Below are positions 22,340 to 34,598 of a DNA stretch of 64,000 bases, in pieces; within the stretch, counting starts at the first letter, position 1; each line of letters opens with the position of its first letter. A program made the translations under genes and the position numbers. The DNA comes from Orobanche coerulescens (Eukaryota > Streptophyta > Magnoliopsida > Lamiales > Orobanchaceae), in assembly GCA_033398695.1 (NCBI GenBank), contig CM065819.1, positions 8,419,501 to 8,483,500 on the forward strand, in the 5' to 3' direction. The notes beneath the pieces are model-generated. The model was not told where the DNA came from. It searched no databases and saw only the letters and a program-made list of their open reading frames with translations.

Positions 22340-22700
22340 CATACGTTATCTGTTCTCTATTACGTACGTTAGCCCTATTACGTACGTTAACATTTCTTCA
22401 TTACGTACGTTATGCTCCATGTAAATTAGTCCAGTAGCATCTGTCTTCTTCTTTACGTACGTTATCATTATACGGATTACGTACGTTATCTTCAGTCAAA
22501 ATATCCGTCGCATGATGACCTACTCCATGACGTCATCTATCCGTTTAACGGTTCCAATATTTGAATTCATATTCAAACTGCATTACATACATTAACAACA
22601 TCTGTGTTACGTACGTTAACTTCTTCCGATTGTGTACGTTATCTTGTTTATGTTGCGTACATTAAATCGTCAGGTGACATTATAGCGTACGTTATCTTCG
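22340..22700 (-). promoter_or_regulatory. TTACGTACGTTA cluster upstream of TATA (copia E LTR, unit 1)
   Basis: About eleven exact or near copies of TTACGTACGTTA (palindromic core ACGTACGT), for example near 22359, 22377, 22400, 22453, 22477 and 22608. On the minus strand a TATA box (CTATAAATACC, about 22290-22300) follows the cluster. Copies recur at 30160-30520 and, more degenerate, at 33380-33790. Confidence 0.7.
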
Positions 22701-23629
22701 TTATCTTTGCTTGCTTGCTTTTATTTCTGTTTCGAGCGTCTTCGACTTCTTTGTCGTTTTGCTTTGTTCCATTGTTGTTTTCTTTGACCGATAACATTAT
22801 CAACTCATCATTAGCATCATTAACAACTCATCATCAATTTATGATTATATGGAATCGAACATTCTAACAATCTCTCCCGTTTTGGTGATGACAAAACACC
22901 AATCTTTTAATGGGATTTTATACCTGCAAAATTAAAATAATTACAGATCAAAGTTTTCGGCTTGTCCGTCTCGTTAGTTTTCATCTCCTCATCTTTTGTT
23001 TTCTCCTTTTCCACTTCTCCATATTATTTTCTTTTTCAACTTTCTTCTTCGTTTTCTTGATTTTCTTCTCCTTCGTCTTTTCTCCCACTTTCATGATTGG
23101 GATATTGTTTTTATTTTTCTCGTCATTCTTCCATGACCCGTATTCTCCTGCTCCCATTATTTTTCTCTACTTTCTCTCTCCCTTTTTATCATAATCAAAA
23201 AGTGTAAAAATAGAGAAATTGATACATTAAATATGACAATTAACGGGAGAAACTTTCCCTGAAATATAGATTTCCCCATTTTTAAAAAAGTTACTCCACA
23301 TGAGTTAAATACCAAATGTTAAAAATATAAATTATCAACCAATTGATAGAAATATATTAATTTTGATTTTTGAGGATCCAACCGATAGTTGGTTTTTCTT
23401 TTGAAGCATAGACGATATTCGGTATAGTGGTTCCTTTAGGAATCCAAACCTTTTTAATTTTGATCGCCCATCGTGGGCTTTTGCAAATTGAAATATGATT
23501 CCCAAGTTTTAAACATTTCTTACATCAGGGCATTTTAAAATTTAAGGATTCAGTTTTATTATTCGGTTTGAATCCTAACCCCTGTTTATTTAATGAAATT
23601 TTTGAACAGAAAGCATTTATTCAAATTTG

Positions 23630-24196
23630 TCATTTCCGCAGGAAAATTTGTTCGTTATATTTCAAAAGATCATCCTTTAATTGATTTTCATTTTCAGGAC
23701 ATTTAGAAGGACCGGTTTCAACAAATTTTCCTTTTTTAGTTATTTTGGAAATTTCGATTTCCAATAATTTATTTTCCGCTTTAAGTGATTTATTGTCAAT
23801 TAAAGCATTTTGAAAATCGGTATGTAAAAGTTCAAATGTTTCAAATAATTCGTCGTGAGACGAGGTACTAACCTGGCTTTCTAGGTCACTTTTGAATAAA
23901 CTTCTTGCCATGAGTGCGAGTTTATTTTGAGTATATTCATCGTCATCTACTTCGTCACTCCATGTCGCTACGAGAACTTCCTTCTTGGAAGTCGTGCCTC
24001 GGCAATTTTTCGCAAAGTGGCCTGGTTTACCACGATTTAAGTCATTATCGAATTTCTCTGATTCGCTTGTCTTGATGTCTTTCCTTCTTCGATTCAATAA
24101 ATTTTGAAACTTATTTATATTCTTGGCATAATATGCCGATTCTTCATCGTCTTCATCTACCGGGATTTCTTCTTTCTTTGACATCTTAGCTTTCAA
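23630..24196 (-). pseudogene. gag: Ty1/copia Gag, C-terminal part, element E (unit 1)
   Basis: Frame of 188 codons, with KNINKFQNLLNRRRKDIKTS, a knuckle remnant GKPGHFAKNC, ATWSDEVDDDEYTQ and a coiled-coil-like tail rich in Lys, Asn and Leu. Compared with the unit 2 copy, a small local change has replaced the first Cys-X2-Cys pair (NDLNRG instead of NDCRNCG), so the zinc site is broken here. The N-terminal half is missing because the duplication breakpoint lies just upstream. Confidence 0.75.
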
Positions 24197-24292
24197 AGCT
24201 ATTGTCCTTTCTCGGTTTCAGCTTGGCGTTCCAAGATTTAAGAACTATCTCGGTAGTTTATTAGTGAACCAACGAGGGTACTAAAACAAGAT

Positions 24293-26282
24293 CATTGTTC
24301 GTACACATCATGTACCGAACTCCGGAGGCCTCAACGGACCCTATCTGGCCACATACACTGTTCGTACACATCATGTACCGAACTCCGGAGGCCTCAATGG
24401 ACCCTACCCGGCCACACACATCGTTCCTACACATCATGTACCGAACTCCAGAGGTCTCGTCAGACCCTACCTGGATCACACACCTTGTTTGTACACATCA
24501 TGTACCAAACTCCAGAGGTCTCATCAGACCCTACCTGTATCACACACCTTGTTCGTACACATCATGTACCGAACTCCAGAGGCCTCGTCAGACCCTACCT
24601 GAAACACACGCACACACATCGACACGACACAACTCATAATCATCAAATGTCAAGCCATTCCACATTACACCGAAATGTACAATCAAGTAAGTAAACCAAA
24701 ACAACACAAATATCATGATCATCACAACGACTCAACAATGACCAACCACGCCCGGCACAAACTTAGATGATTTGCACATCCAACACAATTCCACGATGTT
24801 AACTAAGTGAAGGTATTATCGTTACCATCAATTGTTCGTAATAATCAATTCATACGAAGCATATACACGAAATTAAACCAATGCATCACGACCATAATAC
24901 GACGTCCCTATTCACAAGATACAATTCGTATAGTAAAATACTTGCCTTAATAACCGCTACCGAATACTCCGAAGAACACGGTTCGACTGGGAAGCTCGGA
25001 CCCCAAAGAAGACAACGAACGGAAGGGTTCCAACTCGAGTTCTTCACAAGAATTTTGTCCCTAAGTCATACCAATGATAAATCAACAATCGTACGATGGA
25101 TAATAATCATACAACGCCCAATCCCCCCTCTAAGACCTTTTGTCGGACACCTTCAAGGCGTTGACTAAGAACTCGACCAAAACAATGAATCGAAACGATC
25201 CAACCATGGAATAACAAGGAAAATGATAGAATACATCTAAATAATCATCAATACATCACAAATCTAAGTTATTACGGTTAAATCGGACAAAACGAACAAA
25301 AACCCCCAGTTCACCCAAAAGTAGGGTTTCAAGAATTTACCTTGGATTAATGATGAAGAACAATTGTTGGTGTCATTAATCCACACCAAGAACTTGAAGA
25401 ATATGAAGTTCTGTGGGATTGATGATGCAAAAACGCCCAAAAATCGCCCACAAGATCGCCCGAGAGGAGGAGGAATGAAGGAAGAGATGAAATGAGCATT
25501 CATCTCACAAAATCCGCACAAATAGGCTGATCTGCACTATGTGCCGCGGCTCAGCCTAAGTGTGCCGCGGCACAGGGTACAGGCTGCTCGGCCAAAACTG
25601 GAAAATGAGTGTCTGAGCTATTTAGACCATAACTCTCTCGTTCGGACTCCGATTGACTCACCGTTTGAACCATTGGAAAGATAACTTGATGCTCTATAAT
25701 ATTGAAAAGATTCAAAATATTTGGAGCTTCCAAGAATTTATGGTGATTTTACAAAATCGACTCATACTTGGAAAAGTCGTTTAATAACACTGAACTCAAG
25801 AAAACGACACCGAAACCCGAACCTGAATACGAATCGAAGATACGGTCACAAAGTAGTCGCAAGGACGAATCTAAGAGATAAGAGAAAACATGATTCCGAC
25901 CACTCGAAGGCTCGAAATTCGACAACGGAAGGTAATTACCCCAAACTTTGGGAAATTACGAAAATGGCCCAAAACGTCCGAAAATCACGATACGTGATCG
26001 AATAACCAAACCGAAGTTCACAACACATCTAACAAAGTTAAATGGACTTACGGGAAACTCGAAACAGTAATTTCGGACGAGATTCACAAGAATCGAACTC
26101 GAGTGCGGAAAAGTCGTTAAGAAAAGACGGGACTCAACAAAACAATACCGAAACGAACTCAGGTGACAAAAAGTTCAGAATTAATCATTCTCAGAATGAT
26201 GAAACAGTCCCAAGCGAGTCGTCAAGATGGACCTCCACCGAAAAAATAAAATTACCGGAAATCTGAAATTGCGGATATTACA
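24293..26282 (-). repeat. A1 LTR fragment, unit 2, with empty insertion site
   Basis: Five minisatellite monomers (from 24297, 24360, 24423, 24487, 24551), then uninterrupted LTR across the site occupied by the Athila-like element in unit 1 (single ACAAT at 24679-24683), ending at the LTR head at 26282. There is no A1 internal sequence on its left because the duplication begins within the LTR. Confidence 0.9.
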
Positions 26283-26929
26283 GTTAGCGTGCGCTACGTA
26301 CTTGGTAGCGTGCACTAATGCCTTCCTCTTAGTGTGTGTGTTAACCGGATGTTAGCGTGCGTTACCTGATAGTTGATGCCCAGAAACTGGAGTCCAGAAC
26401 CTACTGTCCTCTGCTCTGCTCGCCTTAGCGCACGTTACACCGAAACTTAGTATGTGCTAGTAATACCATTAGCGTACGCTATTCTCCACTCATAGCGTGC
26501 TCTAACGAAGGCCGATAGCGTGCGCTACTGATACAACTAGCATACGCTATTTTCCACTCATAGCGTGCGCTACGAATACTCCAATTCAGTCCAGTGCCTT
26601 CTCGACTGTCTGCCTCAATTGCACTAGCGTGCGCTAATGCTGAACGATAGTGTGCGCTACCAGTACTCCATTACCGTGCGCTAAAAAGAGTACGTAGCGT
26701 GCGCTACTCCTCACACCCAGACAACCAAAATATTATGATAATGATAATATTCTCATCTCGATTCTCAAACAAGGTTGAATGACGAATAATAACTGATATA
26801 CGATTCGAAATTACACCGAACGGTGAACACAATAGATTGAATGTGATTGATGAATGATTATTAATGAGTGAAAATTACTGAGTGACAATTACTGAATGAT
26901 AATAAATGAATTTACAACCGGGTATTACA
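26283..26929 (-). repeat. C LTR fragment, unit 2
   Basis: Copy of 18469-19115 with the TAGCGTGCGCTA cluster (about 26285-26706) and LTR head at 26929; 26930-27093 repeats the unassigned spacer. The TATA-bearing half of the LTR is not included in the duplication. Confidence 0.85.
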
Positions 26930-27093
26930 ATTGTCCCCTATCCTGAGTACCCCCAAGAAGCTCGACCTCACCCCCGATATAGAGGTAAGTTTTCCAGCAT
27001 GACCTGTTCGCCTCATGGTCCCCTGCTTGGGTTACCGGACCACGCTTACTGGGCCCCGTTCTCGGGTTAAAGGTTTCATCCCCGGACATTGCC

Positions 27094-29566
27094 TTAATAT
27101 GAAATAAATTATTCCAACAATCTCCCCATTTTTGATGATGACAAAATAATAATCAATTGACGAGATACGTATAAAAATATAAACATATACATATCAAAGT
27201 TTTTGGCTTTGTCCTTTATGTTAGTCTCCCCATCTTCTCTTCTCTTTTTCTTTTCTTCTCCCCATTATATTTTTTCATCTTATTTTTCTGGTCAATCTTC
27301 TCCTTCATTCTCCTCCCCCCTTTTTGTCATTAGCAAAAAGTGCATATAAAATCATAAAATCGATAATAAAATTATGAGAAGAAAAGGGTAAAACTCCCCC
27401 TGAAAATTAGATCACCCCTTTAAAATGATAACTCCCCCTGAGTTAAATATCAATTAATAAAATACCAATTGATGAAATATTAATTTTGAATTTTGGGGAT
27501 CCAACCTACCGTTGGTCGTTTTTCATTAGGTAAATAGACGATATTCGGCAATATGGTTCCTTTTGGAATCCATATTTTCTTAATTTTTATCGTGTCTTGG
27601 GCTTTTACAATTCGAAATATGATGCCCAATTTTTAAATATTTACTACAATGTGGTATTTTTAAATTTGAGGAATCATTGGATTCATTTTTAAAACTCGTA
27701 TTTGAATCCTAATCCTTGTTTGTTTAACAAAAATGTTTGAACTAAAATCATTTTTTCAAAATTTTCATTTCCACAGGAAAATTTGTTCGTTAAGTTTTTA
27801 AATTCGTTTTGAACTTTCAAAAAATCATTTTTCAAAATATTCTTTTTTTCAAGACATAGAGAATGACCGGTTTCAATAAATTTCTATTTTTCTTGTAATT
27901 TGGAGATTTCACCTTCCAAAAGTTTATTTTTAATTCTAAGGGATTTATTATCTTTTAAAGAAAGTTGAAAGTCCGTATGCAATTGTTCGAAAGCAGTAAA
28001 CGGTTCGTATTGAGAAGAGGTACCTTTCGTCGTCACTTTCTTCGAATTAACTCATTGCCATGAGTGCAGGATTATTTTGAATATAGTCATCTTCTTCATC
28101 TTCGTCACTCCACGTGGCTATAAGCACTTCTTTCTTGGAAGTCGAGCCTCGGCAATTTTTAGCAAAGTGGCCTGGTTTTCCACGGTTTCATCAATTATTG
28201 TCGAATTTCTTTGACTCGTACCGGTCCTGTGAGATGTCTATTTTTCTCCGATTTAATATGTTTAGATACTTATTGATATTTTGGCATAATGTGTCGATTC
28301 TTCATCATTATCATCTATTGGGATGATTTCTCCATTTCTTGGCATCTTAGCTTTTAAAGCTATTGTTTTCTCCTTGGGTTTCGGCTTGGCATTTCCAGAT
28401 TTTAAAACTATCTCATAATTTATGGCGAACCGACGAGGGCACTAAAATTGAGAGTATTGAGGTCTTTCGACTCCATTATAGCCGTAACCGTTCCGTCCCA
28501 TTCAACAGGTAGTGATCATAAGATTTTCTTTACTATTTCACTACTAGATAATGGTTTCCGAAACAAGTCAGTCCATTTGTAATGACCGAAAATCGGTCGA
28601 ACATGTTCATTATGGGCTCTTCGTTCTTCATCATAAAGAGCTCGTAGTAATGGAGAATCATATTGATCTTCGTCTCCTTGGCTTGTGATGTTCCTTCACG
28701 AGTTACCTCAAGCATTTTTCAAATCTCTTTGGCACTATCACATGATGATATCCGGTTGTGTCTTCCGGATTTAAAGCACAATAAAGTAATTGTGTTGCTT
28801 TACAATTATAGTGGTCGTTCTTCCAATCTGTATCATCACACTCTTTAAAGCTTTTGAGAGTTCCGTTGGAATTTGTGGGAATTTTTGGACCAAGACATAT
28901 AACTTTTCAGAGCTCAGTATCATAGACTCGGATGAAAATAGATATCTTCTTTTTCCACGTCATAAAATCTGATCCATCAAAGAATGGAGGTGGGTTTAAG
29001 GCGAGACCTTCGACTGGTGTAAAATCGAGTGCCATTGGATCTTTTTCTCCTCAGATGTAAATCCGACTTCTAGAGATACCACTCTGATACCAATTGTTGG
29101 GTTTGGTACCGCCACTAGAAGGTAGGATAATAGTGAGGAGTAGAGTTTTCAAACTCTTTTACGATTGCCGAAGCATAATTAAATTGCGTAAGATAAACGA
29201 CACATAATTTATAGAGGTTAGGCTAAATGTGCCTACATAATCTCTTCGTATCTTTTTCTATAGGCTTAAGATAAACCTTTATGCTCTTGTCTTCTATCAG
29301 TCCAAGCTAAACTGTTACAATTTTGTCTTCAATCGGTCCAAGATAAACCATGATGCTCTTGCCTTTTTGTCGGTCCAAGCTAAACCGTTTTCCTTTTCTA
29401 TCGGATAAGGAATCAACCTATCTAGCTTTCGATTAGTACTAGACAAACCTCACTTTGATTTAGATATTGATTCTAATAATGCCGAATCCTTGATGCTAGT
29501 AACACCGAATCAAATATACAATCCTTTCTTTCCTCTCGTGTATCGATTGAATGTATCGAACACTCG
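27094..29566 (-). mobile_element. Copia element F, unit 2
   Basis: Copy of 19279-21747: residual 3' LTR (27094-27119), internal region with gag, primer site, and the PBS-proximal part of the 5' LTR from 29095. Cut at 29566 by copia E; LTR F resumes at 33967. Confidence 0.8.
27776..29035 (-). pseudogene. gag: Ty1/copia Gag pseudogene of element F (unit 2)
   Basis: Same architecture and breaks as 19957-21216: ATG at 29035 on the minus strand, the TREGTSQAKETKINMILHYY block with DRFSVITNGL at 28533-28715, then a decayed knuckle near 28125-28205. A few substitutions and small indels distinguish it from unit 1, so both inherited an already broken gene. Pol is absent downstream. Confidence 0.7.
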
Positions 29567-30159
29567 TGTTGGGAAATTGCTACCCCACTTAGAATGGTGG
29601 ATAAAATTGCGGAGTAGAGTTTTCAAGCTCTTTTGCATTGCGGAAGCGTAAATAACTTGCGGAAAGTAAATGACACAAGATTTATAGAGGTTCTGCCAAA
29701 CGTGCCTACGTCCTCTCTCCGCCTTGTCTTCTATCGGTCCGAGGTAAACCATTACAATCTCGTCTTTTATTGGTCTGAGATAAACCGTACACTCTTGTCT
29801 TTATCTCAGTCAAAGATAAATCGTTTTTCTTTTCTATCGGACAAGGAAGCAACCTATCTAGTTTTATATTGGTAGTAGACAAACCTCTCTTAAATTTAGG
29901 TATGATTCTAATAATGCCGGATCAACAATCCTAATAACACCGAATCGATCTACAATCCGTATCTTTTCTCTCGTGTATGTTTACATGTATGAACACTCAA
30001 ACACTTATAAATTAAGCACAAATACAACAACGACAGTGTATACAATAATATACAACATATATGATTTTCTCAGACTTGTTGTTGTGAATAATACCATATG
30101 CCTTGGTATTTATAGCCATAAAGCCTCAACTAGCCGTTAGCCTCTACATCATATATTAC

Positions 30160-30520
30160 ATACGTTATCTGTTCTCTATTACGTACGTTAGCCCTATTAC
30201 GTACGTTAACATTTCTTCATTACGTACGTTATGCTCCATGTAAATTAGTCCAGTAGCATCTGTCTTCTTCTTTACGTACGTTATCATTATATGGATTACG
30301 TACGTTATCTTCAGTCAAAATATCCGTCGCATGCTGACCTACTCCATGACGTCATCTATCCGTTTAACGGTTCCAATATTTGAATTCATATTCAAACTGC
30401 ATTACGTACATTAACAACATCTGTGTTACGTACGTTAACTTCTTCCGATTGTGTACGTTATCTTGTTTATGTTGCGTACATTAAATCGTCAGGTGACATT
30501 ATAGCGTACGTTATCTTCGT
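30160..30520 (-). promoter_or_regulatory. TTACGTACGTTA cluster, copia E 3' LTR unit 2
   Basis: Same cluster as 22340-22700 with a few substitutions (for example TACATACATT to TACGTACATT near 30403). A TATA box CTATAAATACC precedes it at lower coordinates (about 30110), that is, downstream on the minus strand. Confidence 0.7.
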
Positions 30521-31448
30521 TATCTTTGCTTGCTTGCTTTTATTTCTGTTTCGAGCGTCTTCGACTTCTTTGTCGTTTTGCTTTGTTCCATTGTTGTTTT
30601 TTTTGACCGATAACATTATCAACTCATCATTAGCATCATTAACAACTCATCATCAATTTATGATTATATGGAATCGAACATTCTAACAATCTCTCCCGTT
30701 TTGGTGATGACAAAACACCAATCTTTTAATGGGATTTTATACCTGCAAAATTAAAATAATTACAGATCAAAGTTTTCGGCTTGTCCGTCTCGTTAGTTTT
30801 CATCTCCTCATCTTTTGTTTTCTCCTTTTCCACTTCTCCATATTATTTTCCTTTTCAACTTTCTTCTTCGTTTTCTTGATTTTCTTCTCCTTCGTCTTTT
30901 CTCCCACTTTCATGATTGGGATATTGTTTTTATTTTTCTCGTCATTCTTCCATGACCCGTATTCTCCTGCTCCCATTATTTTTCTCTACTTTCTCTCTCC
31001 ATTTTTATCATAATCAAAAAGTGTAAAAATAGAGAAATTGATACATTAAATATGACAATTAACGGGAGAAACTTTCCCTGAAATATAGATTTCCCCATTT
31101 TTAAAAAAGTTACTCCACCTGAGTTAAATACCAAATGTTAAAAATATAAATTATCAACCAATTGATAGAAATATATTAATTTTGATTTTTGAGGATCCAA
31201 CCGATAGTTGGTTTTTCTTTTGAAACATAGACGATATTCGGTATAGTGGTTCCTTTAGGAATCCAAACCTTTTTAATTTTGATCGCCCATCGTGGGCTTT
31301 TGCAAATTGAAATATGATTCCCAAGTTTTAAACATTTCTTACATCAGGGCATTTTAAAATTTAAGGATTCAGTTTTATTATTCGGTTTGAATCCTAACAC
31401 CTCTTTATTTAATGAAATTTTTGAACAGAAAGCATTTATTCAAATTTG

Positions 31449-32692
31449 TCATTTCCGCAGGAAAATTTGTTCGTTATATTTCAAAAGATCATCCTTTAAT
31501 TGATTTTCATTTTCAGGACATTTAGAAGGACCGGTTTCAACAAATTTTCCTTTTTCATTTATTTTGGAAATTTCGATTTCCAATAATTTATTTTCCGCTT
31601 TAAGTGATTTATTGTCAATTAAAGCATTTTGAAAATCGGTATGTAAAAGTTCAAATGCTTCAAATAATTCGTCGTGAGACGAGGTACTAACCTGGCTTTC
31701 GAGGTCACTTTTGAATAAACTTCTTGCCATGAGTGCGAGTTTATTTTGAGTATATTCATCGTCATCTACTTCGTCACTCCATGTCGCTACGAGAACTTCC
31801 TTCTTGGAAGTCGTGCCTCGGCAATTTTTCGCAAAGTGGCCTGGTTTACCACAGTTTCGACAGTCATTATCGAATTTCTCTGATTCGCTTGTCTTGATGT
31901 CTTTCCTTCTTCGATTCAATAAATTTTGAAACTTATTTATATTCTTGGCATAATATGCCGATTCTTCATCGTCTTCATCTACCGGGATTTCTTCTTTCTT
32001 TGACATCTTAGCTTTCAAAGCTATTGTCCTTTCTCGGTTTCAGCTTGGCGTTCCGACATTTAAGAACTATCTCGGTAGTTTATTAGTGAACCAGCGAGAC
32101 TAAAACAAGATTATTTACATCTTTCGATCCCATAATCGCCGTAAACGTCCCGTCCCATTCAACAAGTAGTGATCGTAGGATTTTCTTAACTTTTTCACTA
32201 CTTGTTAATGGTTTCCCAAAACAAGCTAGTCCATTTGTGATGACCGAAAATCGGTCGAGCATATTGGTAATGGACTCTTCACTCTTCATCATAAATAGCT
32301 CATAGTCGTTGAGGAGCATATTTATTTTCGTCTCCTTGACTTGAGATGTTCCTTCATGAGTTACCTCAAGTATTTTCTAATTTCTTTGGCACTTTCGCAT
32401 GAGGATATTCGGTTGTGTTCTTCCGGATTTGAAGCACAATATAATAATTGCGTTGCTTTGCAATTATAATGGTCATTTTTCCAATCCTCATCATTATAAT
32501 CTACGAAGCTTTTTAGAGAGCCGTCCGGTTTTGTAGGAGTGTTTGGACCTAGGCAAATAACTTTCAAAGCTCGATGTCATAGGCTCAGATGAAAATAGAC
32601 ATTTTCTTCTTCCATGTCATGAAGTTTGATCCATCAAAGAATGGAGGTCGGTTTAAGGCAAGACCTTCGACCGAGGCAAATTGAAATGCCAT
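31449..32692 (-). pseudogene. gag: Ty1/copia Gag of element E (frameshifted)
   Basis: Best-preserved copia Gag here. The minus strand opens at ATG 32692 (MAFQFASVEGLALNRPPFFD). Fragments follow in different frames: LYCASNPEEHNRISSCESAKEIRKYL (32361-32567), then YELFMMKSEESITNMLDRFSVITNGL (32083-32319). A final 189-codon frame (31449-32018) carries an intact knuckle CRNCGKPGHFAKNC, ATWSDEVDDDEYTQ and a coiled-coil-like tail. These match the Gag polyprotein and zinc-knuckle domains of plant copia elements. At least two frame breaks; not functional as one protein. Normally followed by protease and pol, which are deleted. Confidence 0.8.
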
Positions 32693-32751
32693 AGGATCTT
32701 CTTCTCCTCGTATGTTAAGCCGATTTCAAGAGATACCGCTCTGATGTCAAT

Positions 32752-33966
32752 TGTAGGGAAAATGTTACCCATTTAGAATGTTTGATAAAATTGCGGAGTA
32801 GAGTTTTCAAACTCTTTTGCTTTGCAGAAACGTAAATAACTTGCGAAAAGTAAACGACGCAAGATTTATAGAGGTTTGGCCAAACGTGCATACGTACTCT
32901 CTCCGTATCTTTTTCTATAGGCTCAAGATCAACCTTTTCCATCTTGTCTTTTATTGGTCTGAGGTAAACCATTACAATCTCGTCTTCTATTGGTCCGAGA
33001 TAAACCATACACTCTCTTGTCTTTATGTCGGTCCAAGATAAACCGTTTTCCTTTTCTATCGGACAAGGAAGCAACCTATATAGCTTTATATTGGTACTAG
33101 ACAAACCTCTCTTGGATTTAGATATGATTCTAATAATGCCGGATCAACGATCCTAATAACACCGAATCAATCTACAATCCGTATCTTTCCTCTCGTGTAT
33201 GTTTTCGTGTATGAACACTCAAACACTTATCAATTAAGCACAAATACAACAATGATAGTGTATACAATGATATCAAACGTATATATGATTTTCTCAGAGT
33301 TGTTGTTGTGAATAATACCATATGCCTTGTATTTATAGGCATAAAGCCTCAACTAGCCGTTAGCCTCTGCATCATGTATTACATACGTTATATGTTGTCT
33401 ATTACGTACGTTTGCCCTATTAGGTATGTTGACATTTCTTCATTATGTACGTTATGCTCCATGTAAATTAGTCCAGTAACATCTGTCCTCTTCTTTACAT
33501 ACTTTATCATTATACATATTACGTACATTATCTTCAGTCAAAATATCCGTTGCATGCCGACTTACTTCATGACGTCATATGTCCGTTCAACGGTTCTAAT
33601 ATTTGAATTCATATTCAAACTGTATTATGTATGTTAACAACATATGTGTTACGTACGTTAACTTCTTCCGATTGCATACGCTATCTTGTTTCTATTGCAT
33701 ACGTTAAATCGTCAGGTGACATTTCAGTTCAGTCTTTAGGTGACTATCTATTACGTACGTTATACATTTGATATAGCGTACGTTATCTTCGTTATCTTTG
33801 CTTGCTTACTTTTCTGTCTGTTTCGAGCGTCTTCGGCTTCTTTGTTGTTTTGATTTATTCCATTGTTGTTTTCTCTGATCGATAACACCATCAACTCATC
33901 ATTAACATCATTAACAACTCATCATCAAAACCAATTTATGATTATATGGAATAGAATATTCCAACA
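32752..33966 (-). repeat. 5' LTR of copia E
   Basis: A 1215-bp LTR, minus strand TGTTGGAATA...TTCCCTACA. Promoter part: degenerate TACGTACGTTA cluster (33380-33790), then TATA-like sequence near 33330. It differs from the 3' LTR by numerous substitutions and extra cluster sequence (33720-33790). Confidence 0.85.
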
Positions 33967-34598
33967 GCTCGAACTCTTAACAATTAAGCTCGATTACAAC
34001 AACAATAATGAATATAATAATATCTGAAGTATATATGATTCGCTTGGAGTTGTTGTGTTTGAATGATACCAAATGTATTGGTATTAATAGGCATAAAGCT
34101 TCAACTAGCCGTTGGCTCCTGCTGTATTATTAGCGTGCGCTATTGGGTGTCTTAACGTGCACCATTCCCCTTTAGCGTACGTAATCTCAGCATGTAGCAT
34201 GCGTTACCTGTTGATCAGATCAGTCCAGTAGCTTCTGACTCTATCTTTAGCGTGCGTTAATAATCTTTATAGCGTGCCCTAATGTTTCGTCACTGCGTGC
34301 GTCATAAATGATCGTTTGTGATATTTGGATTTTCTTGAATCAATCCAATGGATTAATTATATTTGAATTCAAATTTCATTGTGCATAGTGTACGTTAAGT
34401 ACTGCTTCTTGCATGCGCTATTCAAGCCCAGTAGCGTGCGTTATTCACTTCTTGTAGCGTGCGTTATTCTTCAGTATTTTTCTGTCCGTTCTTGCGTCAT
34501 CGACTTCTTCTTAACTCATTGTTGTTTCCGTTTTTGTTTTGGTTTGATTCCATCAACTTATCATCAAAATCATTAATATGGAATAAATTATTCCAGCA
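33967..34598 (-). repeat. 5' LTR of copia F, distal part
   Basis: Continues 29095-29566 across the E insertion, ending TGCTGGAATAATT at 34598 on the minus strand. It contains TAGCGTGCGCTA at 34131-34142 and many variants to about 34470, upstream of a weak TATA (ATTAATACC, about 34080-34090). This is the same dyad motif as in gypsy elements C and B. Confidence 0.75.

Larger units (their letters stand above)
9089..24292. repeat. Tandem duplication, unit 1 (with later Athila-like insertion)
   Basis: Apart from the 9544-16869 insertion and one extra 64-bp monomer, 9089-24292 matches 24293-32111 nearly base for base. The unit runs from the minisatellite of A1's 5' LTR, through C LTR and copia F, into copia E. 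The two flanking breakpoints share GAT (9086-9088 and 32109-32111, single copy at 24290-24292), i.e. 3-bp microhomology. Constant offset of 7819 at the distal end. Confidence 0.9.
21748..24292 (-). mobile_element. Copia element E, unit 1 copy cut by duplication breakpoint
   Basis: On the minus strand, the 3' LTR (21748-22869, TGTTAG...CCAACA) is preceded by polypurine tract AAAACGGGAGAGAT and about 1.4 kb of internal sequence holding the 3' part of gag. It stops at the duplication junction 24290-24292, so the Gag N-terminus, primer site and 5' LTR are missing from this copy. Left flank ACTCG (21743-21747) is the E target site. Confidence 0.85.
24293..32111. repeat. Tandem duplication, unit 2 (7819 bp)
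   Basis: Direct copy of 9089-24292 without the Athila-like insertion. It opens in the first monomer of the minisatellite and ends inside copia E, where sequence continues into the intact remainder of E. Differences from unit 1 are few and scattered by eye. Confidence 0.9.
29567..33966 (-). mobile_element. Copia element E, complete, gag-only
   Basis: On the minus strand: 5' LTR 32752-33966, decayed primer site near 32738-32750 (CATCAGAGCGG in place of TATCAGAG), gag pseudogene 31449-32692, noncoding 3' region, polypurine tract AAAACGGGAGAGAT, 3' LTR 29567-30688. Flanks ACTCG (29562-29566) and GCTCG (33967-33971) form a 5-bp duplication with one change, placing E inside the 5' LTR of copia F. 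No integrase, RT or RNase H. The LTRs differ visibly, so E is older than the duplication. Confidence 0.85.

Noticed and set aside
22604..23194. Hydrophobic 87- and 94-codon frames resembling membrane proteins
   Set aside because: They lie in T-rich copia LTR and 3' untranslated sequence on the strand opposite the element; hydrophobicity reflects poly-T composition.
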